Both the position numbers and the translations under genes were made by a program. The notes under the pieces are model-generated. The model was not told the DNA's origin, searched no databases, and was given only the letters and a program-made list of their open reading frames with translations. 64,000 nt of DNA from Dactylosporangium roseum (GTDB lineage: Bacteria > Actinomycetota > Actinomycetes > Mycobacteriales > Micromonosporaceae), in NCBI RefSeq assembly GCF_025264685.1, contig NZ_CP073721.1, forward strand, positions 6,837,501 through 6,901,500, given 5' to 3'. Positions 16,813-24,930 of this stretch are shown here, in pieces (position 1 is the stretch's first letter; each line of letters starts with the position of its first letter).

Positions 16813-17841
16813 GTGGCCGACATTCCCGGTTCCGTCAGCATGGAAGACGTGGCCCGGCTGGCCGGCGTCTCGACGGCCACCGTGTCACGCACGCTTCGTG
16901 GGTTGCCCAACGTCGCCGACGAGACGCGCGACCGTGTCTTGCAGGCCGCCCAGTCGCTGTCGTACGTCGTCTCGCCCTTCGCGTCGCGCCTGGCCACCGG
17001 ACGCACCCACACGGTCGGGGTGATCGTGCCGTACGCCTCCCGCTGGTTCTTCGGCCAGATCGTCGCGGGAGCCGAGTCGGTACTACGCGAGCACTCGCTC
17101 GATCTCCTGCTGTACAACCTCGGCGACATCCCGGCCCGGCAGCGGTTCTTCGGGCAACTCCCGCTGCGCCGCCGGGTCGACGCCGTCCTCACCGTCGCGA
17201 TGCAGTTCGCCGACGCCGAGCTGTCCGCGTTGGGCAGCCTCGGCGTGCCGATCGTCGCCGTCGGTCACGACGTGCCGGGCGCCGGCTGCGTGCGCATCGA
17301 CGACGTCGCCGCCGCGGCGACCGCCGTCCAGCACCTCGTCGGCCTGGGACACCGGCGGATCGGCATGATCTCCACGTACAACGACCAGAGCATGTTCCTG
17401 CCGGTCGCCCACGCCCGGCGGCGGGCGTACGCGGAGACCCTCGCCAAGGCGGGCATACCGCTGTCGGAGGACCTCGTCGTCTCCGTGCCGCACGGCATGA
17501 ACGGCGGGGAACAAGCGATGCGTCGCCTGCTCACGCTCCCGGAGCCGCCGACCGCGGTCTTCGCGGAATCGGACGAACTGGCGTTCGGCGCGCTGAGCGC
17601 CCTTCGCCGTACCGGACGTCACGTATCGGTCATCGGCTTCGACGACCACGAACTGAGCGCGTTGCTCGACCTGACGACGGTCCGGCAGCGAGTTTTCGAG
17701 CAGGGCGTGCTCGCCGCGGGGATGCTCCGCCGCGCGATGACCACGAGCGGGTGGACCCCGGAAGAGCTGCTCATGCCCACGACCCTGGTCCTGCGGGCGT
17801 CCACCTGGCCGGTTGCGGTTAGGACGGTCGACGCCGGGTAG
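16813..17841 (+). CDS. LacI-family transcriptional repressor of the alpha-glucoside operon
   Basis: 342 residues from GTG 16813. Residues 9-30 are the LacI helix-turn-helix (SMEDVARLAGVSTATVSRTL), followed by the hinge helix and a periplasmic-binding-type sensor domain with GHRRIGMIS and VIGFDDHELS. It is divergent from the transport operon, with one operator between them, so it likely represses that operon until an alpha-glucoside binds. An internal ATG at 16840 is possible but would cut into the DNA-binding domain. Confidence 0.93.
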   Translation: MADIPGSVSMEDVARLAGVSTATVSRTLRGLPNVADETRDRVLQAAQSLSYVVSPFASRLATGRTHTVGVIVPYASRWFFGQIVAGAESVLREHSLDLLLYNLGDIPARQRFFGQLPLRRRVDAVLTVAMQFADAELSALGSLGVPIVAVGHDVPGAGCVRIDDVAAAATAVQHLVGLGHRRIGMISTYNDQSMFLPVAHARRRAYAETLAKAGIPLSEDLVVSVPHGMNGGEQAMRRLLTLPEPPTAVFAESDELAFGALSALRRTGRHVSVIGFDDHELSALLDLTTVRQRVFEQGVLAAGMLRRAMTTSGWTPEELLMPTTLVLRASTWPVAVRTVDAG

Positions 17842-17888
17842 GTCGCGGGCACCAGATTGGAACTCGACCGGTACCCCGGGGGTGTGCC

Positions 17889-18038
17889 ATGACAGCTGAG
17901 ATGCCGAACCCGCCCGCAACGTGGGACCAGCCCGACGACGAACTCGACGAGCTTGTCGGGCCCGACTCCGACCTGATGGAGGAGGAGCCTGACCAGGCCC
18001 CGCAGACGGACTTCTTCTGGGAGGACGACGAGGAGTAA
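17889..18038 (+). CDS. Small acidic protein of unknown function
   Basis: 49 residues: MTAEMPNPPATWDQPDDE at the N-terminus and QTDFFWEDDEE at the C-terminus. Start ATG 17889 follows GGGGGTGTGCC. About a third of residues are Asp/Glu and there are almost no basic residues; it should be disordered. It sits between the lacI-type gene and tRNA-Lys. The clean start, ribosome-binding site and strongly biased composition favour a gene, but I know no family. Confidence 0.5.
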   Translation: MTAEMPNPPATWDQPDDELDELVGPDSDLMEEEPDQAPQTDFFWEDDEE

Positions 18039-18068
18039 GGGCGGAGTCCGGCGGGCGGGGGTATCTCG

Positions 18069-18099
18069 TTGGTGATGCCCGTGGGGGGCGTGCTACGGT
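18069..18099 (+). promoter_or_regulatory. Promoter of tRNA-Lys
   Basis: TTGGTG at 18069-18074 and TACGGT at 18094-18099, spacer 19 bp, 17 bp before the mature tRNA. Confidence 0.4.
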
Positions 18100-18116
18100 T
18101 ACCTCCGTTCAGCCGG

Positions 18117-18189
18117 GCGCCGCTAGCTCAATTGGCAGAGCAGCAGACTCTTAATCTGCGGGTTGTAGGTTCAAGTCCTACGCGGCGTA
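18117..18189 (+). tRNA. tRNA-Lys (anticodon CTT)
   Basis: 73 nt cloverleaf: acceptor 18117-18123 with 18182-18188, D-arm GCTC...GAGC, anticodon stem GCAGA/TCTGC around loop CTCTTAA, T-arm GTAGG-TTCAAGT-CCTAC. The first acceptor pair is G-U rather than G-C. CCA is not encoded. A hairpin terminator follows. The 3' end is a common site for integrative elements, and the accessory island begins just downstream. Confidence 0.95.
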
Positions 18190-18200
18190 CAAGATCAACA

Positions 18201-18240
18201 AAGCCACGGCCTGGGGAAATCCTCCCCTGGCGTGGCTTTT
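18201..18240 (+). terminator. Intrinsic terminator of tRNA-Lys
   Basis: AAGCCACG at 18201-18208 pairs with CGTGGCTT at 18231-18238, with an inner CCAGGGGAGG-type stem, and ends in TTTT. Confidence 0.85.
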
Positions 18241-18382
18241 CGATTGTCCACGATGGACGATTGTGTGATCGGCGTGCGATCCGTAGCGTTCGCTACACGT
18301 CGACACAGCCCGACACCAGGCGATTAGCCGATATGACGTAGGGCACATGCTAATGCGGATATGCGGCGATGAGTGCCATGAC

Positions 18383-18410
18383 GGCGCAGGTTCGAATCCC
18401 GCCGGGGGCA
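18383..18410 (+). other. 3' end of a second tRNA (probable tRNA-Arg remnant / attachment site)
   Basis: GCAGGTTCGAATCCCGC forms a T-arm (one mismatch, A-C) followed by CGGGGGC and discriminator A, that is, the 3' acceptor strand. The complementary 5' acceptor and the D and anticodon arms are missing. The sequence resembles the 3' part of actinobacterial tRNA-Arg(CCG) from memory. Such a 3' stub is what an integrative element leaves at its far att site. Confidence 0.6.
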
Positions 18411-18483
18411 CGTCACAGAACTGCAAACGCGCAGCGCAACTGGCCGATCACTGAATGCGGACGCTAGTTTCCTGCTCACGTAG

Positions 18484-18864
18484 ACAGCCAACGGTGCCCC
18501 GGATGTGAATGCCCGGGCCGCCGTTGCATTTGTCGTATCGAGCCAACGCACCCGCGAGACGGCATACCTGGTCGTGTCCCTGCCCGCCGACCAGGCACAG
18601 CCAGCCGACCTGCAGCAATGGGCACGGCTGGAATGGCACATCGAAAACCGGCTGCACCGGGTCCGCGACGAAACCTTCCGCGAAGACGCCCACCAAGCCC
18701 GCACCGACAACGGACCCGCCGTCGCAGCCGTCCTCCGCAACACCGCGATCGGGTACCACCGCAGCAACGGCGAACCCAACATCGCCCGAGCCACCAGACG
18801 CGCCAACCACCGACCACACGACCTCATCGACGCCGTGACCAGGAACTACCCGACTACGCAATGA
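18484..18864 (+). pseudogene. ISAs1-family transposase, C-terminal fragment
   Basis: About 125 codons after an in-frame TAG at 18481. The segment WHIENRLHRVRDETFREDAHQ and the NGPAVAAVLRNTAIGY block match the C-terminal part of ISAs1/H-repeat transposases, including the catalytic Glu region. The N-terminal two thirds are absent and no inverted repeats are seen. Remnant of an older insertion. Confidence 0.75.
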
Positions 18865-18991
18865 CCCTGCTGGTCGTGGGTGGGCATCGAGCGTTCGGAA
18901 CTGTTCGGAACGATCCAAGTGGATTGACCTGCGGATGAGCGGGCTGTTTAGCTCGGAACAGGAAGACGAGCACCCGTCATCAGGAGGATGC

Positions 18992-19429
18992 ATGCGCAAA
19001 CGCCCACTACTGGCCGGTTCGACTCGTACGCGTCGCATGTTGACCAGTGCGGTGATCGGAACCGCAGTGGTTCTCGGCACAACGGGGGTTCCTGCACAAG
19101 CTGCCAGCGCTTGCGTAGGCTCCGGGATCGACCGGGTCGGTGGCACCTACACTGAGGTATCGTCCAACTGCATCGTCGTCGGATCAAGCCATACCACAGT
19201 CATGTATGAGGTGTTCGGGGATAGATTGCACCCCAACCAGCGCGCTGTGGTCGAGGTATACGGGATTGAGCACGGCAAATCTACATGGTACTCCCTGGGG
19301 ACAATCGCTCCGGGGCCGTCTATTCTTTACACGGTGCCGTGGGGCAAGCACACAGGCACGCCGAAGATCCGCATCACGGCAACAAGTGCAGGCGGTGCCA
19401 CCATCGCGAAGATCATCTTCAATCACTGA
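18992..19429 (+). CDS. Small secreted protein of unknown function
   Basis: 145 residues from ATG 18992 with CAGGAGG 4 nt upstream. Residues 1-40 are a twin-basic start and a classical signal peptide (LTSAVIGTAVVLGTTGVPAQA). The mature ~105 residues contain two Cys (ACVGSG and SNCIVV), probably one disulfide, and beta-rich sequence (TVMYEVFGDRL, SILYTVPWGKH). No known domain. Base composition is clearly less GC-rich than the neighbours, and it is flanked by transposase remnants, both signs of recent acquisition. Confidence 0.7.
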   Translation: MRKRPLLAGSTRTRRMLTSAVIGTAVVLGTTGVPAQAASACVGSGIDRVGGTYTEVSSNCIVVGSSHTTVMYEVFGDRLHPNQRAVVEVYGIEHGKSTWYSLGTIAPGPSILYTVPWGKHTGTPKIRITATSAGGATIAKIIFNH

Positions 19430-19433
19430 GCTT

Positions 19434-20417
19434 AGAGACCGTCAATAGGGCGGGAGTCGGTCAGGGCAGTGGTTTGAGGTAGCAAACAGGCACGGGCGTG
19501 TCGATCATCGGAGTTCTCGACGCTCTGCGACCGACAAGGACGCCCGTGCCTGCCATCCCATCATCGCCGTTGGAACCTGTCTGGGTCGAGTTCGCCACGC
19601 TGCTGCCCGAACGCGGCGAGTTCCATCCCGATCACCCGCTGGGCTGCCACCGCCGTCGCATCCCGGACCGGGTGGTGTTCGAGCACCTCGTCGACGCGCT
19701 GGTGCACGGGTCGGGCTATGAACGTATCGCCACCGCCGGGTGTTCGGACTGCACCATCCGCCGCCGGCTCAAGGCCTGGGCGGCTGCCGGCGTCCCCGAA
19801 CGCGTCCACGCGGTGGCCCTCGCCGCCTACGACCGGATCATCGGCCTGCAACTGGCCGACATCACCGCGGACGGGTGCATCACCAAGGCCCCCTGCGGCG
19901 GAGACAAGGCCGGACCGTCCCCAGTGGACAGACGCAAGAGCGGCCTGAAACGCTCGACCGCCACCGACGGTGCCGGTGTCCCCCTCGGCATCGTCTCCGC
20001 GGGCGCCAACCGCCACGACTCACCCCTGCTCGGCCCGACACTGCAGGCGGCCACCGGCCAGGTCGGTACGCACTGGCCCGACGACGTGACCGTCCATCTC
20101 GACGCCGGCTACGACTCCAACGTCACCCGTGCTCTGCTCGACGGACTGGGTCTGCACGGCGAGATCGCCCGCAAGGGCGTCCCCACACTGGTGCAGGTCG
20201 GCAAACGGTAGGTCGTCGAGCGTACCCACGCCTGGATGAACGGCTACGGCAAGCTACGCCGCTGCACCGACCGCGACGGCACGATCGTGGACTTCTTCCT
20301 CTACCTCGCCGCCGCGTTCGTCACCGTCCGTGCACTCATCCGCGAGGCCCGAACCCGGTACCGCTGGTCGACCAGGCCCACCACCCGCCGCCTCAAGTGA
20401 TCCAATTGACGGTCTCT
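19434..20417 (+). mobile_element. IS5-family insertion sequence with an inactivated transposase
   Basis: 984 bp. Terminal inverted repeats at 19434-19449 and 20402-20417 agree at 15 of 16 positions (AGAGACCGTCAAT(A/T)GG). CTT stands directly outside both ends and may be a 3-bp target duplication, as in the IS1031-type group. The only gene is a transposase interrupted by a stop codon. Confidence 0.85.
19498..20400 (+). pseudogene. IS5-family transposase with a single in-frame stop
   Basis: The frame starts at GTG 19498 and has DDE residues: Asp in ITADGCITKAP, Asp in HLDAGYDS and Glu in VVERTHAWMN. TAG at 20209-20211 separates GKR from VVERTHAW; homologues normally have Trp (TGG) there, so one G-to-A change explains it. 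The same frame then runs on to TGA 20398-20400 (TTRRLK). The catalytic Glu lies beyond the stop, so the element cannot move on its own. Confidence 0.88.
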
Positions 20418-20713
20418 CTTACGTAAGCTCGGTCCTTCGATCAAGCGCAGACGTTCTTGATGATTGGCCGCGAATCCGGCGGCCTCTGCCTGGCGGTACA
20501 TCACGACGATCGGCTGATGGGCCCGGCCCGCTGCGGCGAACGTCGCAGACGGTGACGTGGGAGGCCTTCTGTCGGCGGACCCACCATCATCCGCAGTGGA
20601 CCGCTATGGGTCAGGCTGTCGTAACCTGAGTGTCACCAGGTACGTGGACGCGCGTGTCGGTCGGCAAGCCCTGAGTGTCGCGAGGCCCGGGCATGCGCAT
20701 AGCGTGGTCAGCT

Positions 20714-22063
20714 ATGCGTGGCGCGAACAAGATCCCCGATGCCGACCAGGCTGCCGACGACGCAACGGTCCGTTTGACGGGGGCGGAGGCGCTGGCCAAC
20801 GTGCTGGCCGTGCTGCAGTTGTGCGGCGCGGGCAAGCTGCGCTGCAGCGAGAAGACCCAGCGGCCGTCCGCCGCCACCGTTGCGGGGGTGGCGGAGGTGC
20901 TGGCTGGCGGGGACTTCTATCCCACGGAGCCGATCGCGGCGTTCGCCTGGCCGCTGCTGATCCAGGCCGGCGGGCTCGCCGAACTGGCCGGTAGCCGGTT
21001 GCACTTGACCGCGAAGGGTCACGCCGCGTTGGGTCGGCCGCCGGCCGAGACGATCCGTACGCTGTGGCGCTCCTGGGTCGGTAAGGCGGTTATCGACGAG
21101 CTGAGCCGGGTCGAGCACATCAAGGGCCAGCGCACCGCCAACACGCTGACCTCGGCGAAGACCCGCCGGCAGGCGGTTGCCGCGGCGCTGTCCCGCTGCC
21201 CGGCCGGCGAGTGGGTGGCGATCGACGACCTGTTCGACACGATGCGACGCGGCGGGCTGTCGCCGACGGTGGCGCGCAGCGACCGGGCGTTGTGGCGGTT
21301 GTACTTCACCGATCCGGAGTACGGTAGCCTCGGCTACGCCGGGTACGCGGACTGGCCGATCTTGGAGGGCCGCTACACCCTGGCGGTGCTGTTCGAGTAC
21401 GCCGGCACGCTGGGGCTGTTCGACCTCGACTACACCGACCCGGCCGGCGCCCGGGATGACTTCCGCGGCAACTGGGGCACCGACGAGCTGGAGTATCTCA
21501 GCCGCTACGACGGGCTGCGGGCGGTGCGGCTCAACGCCCTGGGCGCCTACGCCCTGGGCCTGACCGACCGCTACCAGGCGCCCACGGCGGATGCGGCGGT
21601 GGCCGGGGCGTTGAAGGTGCTGCCCAACCTGGACATCGTGGTCACCGGCGAGCTGCCGCCAGCCGACCGGTTGATGCTGGACGCGTACGCGCAACGCACC
21701 GCGGACCGGGTCTGGGCATTGCGCGAGGCGACCCTGCTGGCCGCGCTGGACGCCGGCCGCGGGCTCGATCAGCTCCGCGAGTTCCTGGCCGCCCGCGCCA
21801 CCCATGAGCTACCCAATCCGGTGACCACCCTGCTGGCCGACGTCACGGCTCGTACCGGGCGGCTCCGCAACCTCGGTGTGGTCCGCCTGGTGGAGTGCGC
21901 CGACCCGGCGCTCGCCGTCCTGATCGCGGGTGACCGGCGGCTGCGCGGCCTGTGCCAGCCGGTCGGTGACCGGCACCTCGCCGTGACCATCGACCGGGAT
22001 CCGGAATTTCGCAAGGCGCTACGGGCGCTGGGCCACATCCTGCCGACCGACACCCCCGTCTGA
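20714..22063 (+). CDS. Helicase-associated (Helicase_C_3-type) protein
   Basis: 449 residues from ATG 20714; an in-frame GTG at 20675 is possible. The first ~300 residues are helical with a possible winged helix (EWVAIDDLFDTMRRGG). Residues ~300-400 match the XPB-like helicase C-terminal domain (LPNLDIVVTGELPPADRLML, then VWALREATLLAALDAG and LREFLAARATHELP). There is no P-loop or DEAD/H box, so it is not itself a helicase. It is followed after 34 bp by a SEC-C/pRiA4b ORF-3 protein; this kind of pair is typical of accessory regions. Function unknown, possibly nucleic-acid binding. Confidence 0.65.
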   Translation: MRGANKIPDADQAADDATVRLTGAEALANVLAVLQLCGAGKLRCSEKTQRPSAATVAGVAEVLAGGDFYPTEPIAAFAWPLLIQAGGLAELAGSRLHLTAKGHAALGRPPAETIRTLWRSWVGKAVIDELSRVEHIKGQRTANTLTSAKTRRQAVAAALSRCPAGEWVAIDDLFDTMRRGGLSPTVARSDRALWRLYFTDPEYGSLGYAGYADWPILEGRYTLAVLFEYAGTLGLFDLDYTDPAGARDDFRGNWGTDELEYLSRYDGLRAVRLNALGAYALGLTDRYQAPTADAAVAGALKVLPNLDIVVTGELPPADRLMLDAYAQRTADRVWALREATLLAALDAGRGLDQLREFLAARATHELPNPVTTLLADVTARTGRLRNLGVVRLVECADPALAVLIAGDRRLRGLCQPVGDRHLAVTIDRDPEFRKALRALGHILPTDTPV

Positions 22064-22097
22064 CCGCCGCCCGAGCGCACCAAGGAGGATCGGACCA

Positions 22098-23042
22098 ATG
22101 CAGCCCACCCCAAGCCCGACACGGGGCGCGCCCCGCGCGACGGTGTACCAGATGGCCTACTTCCCACCCGAGCAGTACGAGGCGGCCTGGGCCCAGGGCC
22201 TGCTGAATGCCACGAGCCACCGCGACCACGGCGACTACCGCCGGGAAACCGAACAGACCATGCAGGCCCTCGCCGAGCGGTCCGCCACCTCGATCCGGAT
22301 CGTCCGGATGGACGTGCCTGACCTGCTCGCCTACGCGCAGCGCACCAGCAAAGACCCAGCGCAACGCCGGACCCGCCTGGCCTACACCGGGTGGCTGCAC
22401 GAAACCGGCCACACCGGCTACCTCTGGCCGCCCGAGCGCAACTCGCCCTGCTGGTGCGGCTCCGGCGCCAAATACAAGAAGTGCTGTGGCAACCCTGCCT
22501 TCCTCGCCATCGAGCCCCCCGACCCGGCCTCGCTCGTCCTGCGCATCGAACTCGACGGCGTCGCGCCGTGCGTGTGGCGGCGGGTAGCCATGCCATCGAA
22601 CACGCCACTGGACATGGTGCACCGGATGATCCAGGACGCGATGGGCTGGTACGACGAGCACATGTACGCATTCGAAACCGACGAGCACACCATCATCGAC
22701 CCCCGCTCCGACTCCGGTGAGCCTCACGCCGACGGCGAACGCCTGGTGTCCATAGCCACCGAAGCGGGCGCCACGTTCACCTACGTGTACGACTTCGGCG
22801 ACGAATGGACGCACACCATCACCGTCGAGGAGATCCGCCCCGGCGGCCCCCACAATATGTTCACCATCCTCGACGGCGGCGGCGCGTGCCCACCCGAAGA
22901 CACCGGCGGCGCGGCCCGGTACCAGCACCTGCTGGGCGCGCTGGCCGACCCTTCCAGCCCGGAACACGACGACGCGGTCGAGCGGCTCGGCGAAGACTTC
23001 GACCCCACCCGCTTCCTCGGTGCAACCACCGGGCAGGGATAG
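22098..23042 (+). CDS. SEC-C motif and plasmid pRiA4b ORF-3-like protein
   Basis: 314 residues; ATG 22098 follows AAGGAGGATC. The SEC-C zinc motif is complete: Cys118, Cys120, Cys129, Cys130 in SPCWCGSGAKYKKCC. From about residue 140 to 290 follows the pRiA4b ORF-3 domain (LVLRIELDGVAPCVWRRV, YDFGDEWTHTITVE). The domain is widespread on plasmids and islands but has no proven function. Probably co-transcribed with the preceding helicase-C3 protein. Confidence 0.88.
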   Translation: MQPTPSPTRGAPRATVYQMAYFPPEQYEAAWAQGLLNATSHRDHGDYRRETEQTMQALAERSATSIRIVRMDVPDLLAYAQRTSKDPAQRRTRLAYTGWLHETGHTGYLWPPERNSPCWCGSGAKYKKCCGNPAFLAIEPPDPASLVLRIELDGVAPCVWRRVAMPSNTPLDMVHRMIQDAMGWYDEHMYAFETDEHTIIDPRSDSGEPHADGERLVSIATEAGATFTYVYDFGDEWTHTITVEEIRPGGPHNMFTILDGGGACPPEDTGGAARYQHLLGALADPSSPEHDDAVERLGEDFDPTRFLGATTGQG

Positions 23043-23176
23043 CGGCGGCCACCAGTCGGCGCCGCAAAGCCCGGGTACTCGGCGAGTTCCTGGACGCCAC
23101 GAAGGCCGCAGGCTGAGGAACCCGTCGACCGGCCCAACCCGAATCGGTAGCGCCTAGCATGCTTGGCCTAGCCCGA

Positions 23177-23182
23177 TAGACT
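23177..23182 (+). promoter_or_regulatory. Leaderless -10 box before the AbiEii-partner gene
   Basis: TAGACT ends 6 nt before the GTG at 23189 and no ribosome-binding site is present. Confidence 0.45.
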
Positions 23183-23188
23183 GGGCCT

Positions 23189-23764
23189 GTGAGCCGCCAC
23201 ACTGACGATGAGCTGCGCGCCGTGATCGCCGAGTATGAGGCGACCAAGAAGGCCGCCCTCGCGAAACGCGACGCCTCGCTGCGAGCCTTTTACGCTGCGG
23301 GCTGGCGGGCCGTCGACCTGCAACGCGTCACCGGATACAGCCGCGAGACCATCCGCCAGGCGCTGCACCCGGAGGTCCGTCTCGCCGCCAACACCAGCCG
23401 TCGCAAATCGGCCAGCGCCGCCGCCCGGCCACCGGCCGACTACGTCCCCTACGGCGACCGGAAGCAGTACCTCGTCGCGGACAGCCTCGACGACCTCCGC
23501 GGCCCCACCTCCGGCACCGTGACGTTGCCCCATCACCTCGACTGGTCCGGCAACGCCGACTACGTCCTGGACCGACCCGCCCGTCTCGCCTCGATGTACA
23601 AGACCGTCCTGACCGAGGCGACAACGGTCGACGACCTCCACTACTGGCTCGACGGCGCATCACTCCTCCAGCTCTGGCCACAACTCTGGCTGCCGCCTGC
23701 GCTACGCCGCTTGTGGGAGCACCGATTCCCCGAACTCGCCGCAGCTCGAGCCGCGGCGGCCTGA
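23189..23764 (+). CDS. Helix-turn-helix partner of an AbiEii-type nucleotidyltransferase
   Basis: 191 residues. Residues ~30-58 form a short helix-turn-helix (AAGWRAVDLQRVTGYSRETI), preceded by a Lys/Ala-rich helix. The C-terminal half is hydrophobic and aromatic (LHYWLDGASLLQLWPQLWLP). Genes of this shape commonly precede an AbiEii/AbiGii nucleotidyltransferase in actinobacteria, where they may act as the antitoxin-like or regulatory partner. The next gene, 2 bp on, is such a nucleotidyltransferase but broken. Confidence 0.65.
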   Translation: MSRHTDDELRAVIAEYEATKKAALAKRDASLRAFYAAGWRAVDLQRVTGYSRETIRQALHPEVRLAANTSRRKSASAAARPPADYVPYGDRKQYLVADSLDDLRGPTSGTVTLPHHLDWSGNADYVLDRPARLASMYKTVLTEATTVDDLHYWLDGASLLQLWPQLWLPPALRRLWEHRFPELAAARAAAA

Positions 23765-23766
23765 TC

Positions 23767-24119
23767 GTGGACGCCTTCCACGAACGGCTGGCACGGCTCG
23801 GCCTGTCCGCCGCCGACCGCTACGGCTTCGCCCTCGCCGGCGGCTACGCGGTACAGGCCGCCGGTCTCCTGCAGCGACCAAGCGAGGATTTGGATCTGTT
23901 CACCGCCTGGGACCGCCGCAGCGAGTTCAGCGCCGCGGTGTCCGCGGTCATCGACGCGTACCGGGGCGACGGCCTGGACGTGCGCGTTGATCTCCAGTAC
24001 GACACCTTCGCCCGCCTCACCGTGACCGACGCACATATGGCATGCACGACCCGGCCCTGACCGCGCTGCGTGCCCGGTTCGCAACATGGCGCGCCGCACT
24101 ACTCAACGCGGAAACCTGA
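23767..24119 (+). pseudogene. AbiEii-type nucleotidyltransferase toxin, internally deleted
   Basis: The GTG at 23767 opens 97 codons with the nucleotidyltransferase motif ALAGGYAVQAAG and the metal-binding pair SEDLDLF, then ends at TGA 24060. In another frame, 24042-24119 encodes a typical C-terminus (HDPALTALRARFATWRAALL). Intact proteins have about 220 residues, so roughly 100 middle codons are deleted with a frameshift. The toxin should be inactive. Confidence 0.7.
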
Positions 24120-24930
24120 CACGGCGCGCCGACACCGGGTGCTCCACGGGCGCTCGGACGCCGCAGGACAGGTCCCTCTCCCCCGGACGTATCCGAGATC
24201 CTCGAACAGCTCAGCGCTGACCAAGGACACCAATGAGGTCTCCGATGCGCTCGCTTGGATGAGCGGGCAGGCCGGGAAGGCGTAGTCCAGGGCACTCGCT
24301 GGTGAAGATCGCGATGCCGGCAACGACCTCGACAGCCATCCATCAGGCGGCATGAGTTGCCCTGTGTCAACCTCCGGCTTGCTGATCCGTGTAGCTACCT
24401 TCGCGGCGACGATGCGGGTTTGCGACCGTCTACCTGGAGCCGAAGGGCGTGTACGTGCAGCTATGGCCCTCCGTGTTCAAACGCCGGGCGCCCGGCACCG
24501 CCCAGTCGTGGAGCACGTCCTCGGAGGCTCGATCAAGCACGGTCAGCGGATCACCGCAATCAGCGACGAACTCCTCGACGTCCTGACGTCGGCATACCGC
24601 GAGGCAACCAACCCGACTTCGACTTGATCGACCGCATTTCCGCCACGCAAGCCGCTTTGCCTGAGTGCTCGTGGGTGCTTGGGCTTCAACCCCTAAGCTC
24701 GCATAGATGAGCGGTGACGTTGAGCCCGTCCGGCCGCTGGCGTCTAGATGAAGGTCATCTCCAACCCGCGCTGAACGAACGCGGCAAACCGGCGCGGGCG
24801 CGGCACCGGCACCGAGCCGGGTCAGGGGCACCGTCGCCGCGCTTGTGGTCGCGCCACCGGCGAATCGATCACCGCGTGATCGACATGCGCATCATGCGAC
24901 CAGCGCTGGTTTGCGCAGGCCACGGCCGTG
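24120..24930. other. Intergenic region without a supported gene
   Basis: 811 bp. Several frames of 60-130 codons are open but none has a recognisable domain, a good ribosome-binding site or the expected codon bias. A stretch near 24420-24480 reads ATVYLEPKGVYVQLWPSVFK and may be a worn gene fragment. No tRNA, array or clear hairpin seen. Confidence 0.5.

Noticed and set aside
24352..24627. 91-codon plus-strand frame in the island
   Set aside because: No ribosome-binding site, no family and mixed composition; best seen as a remnant or chance.
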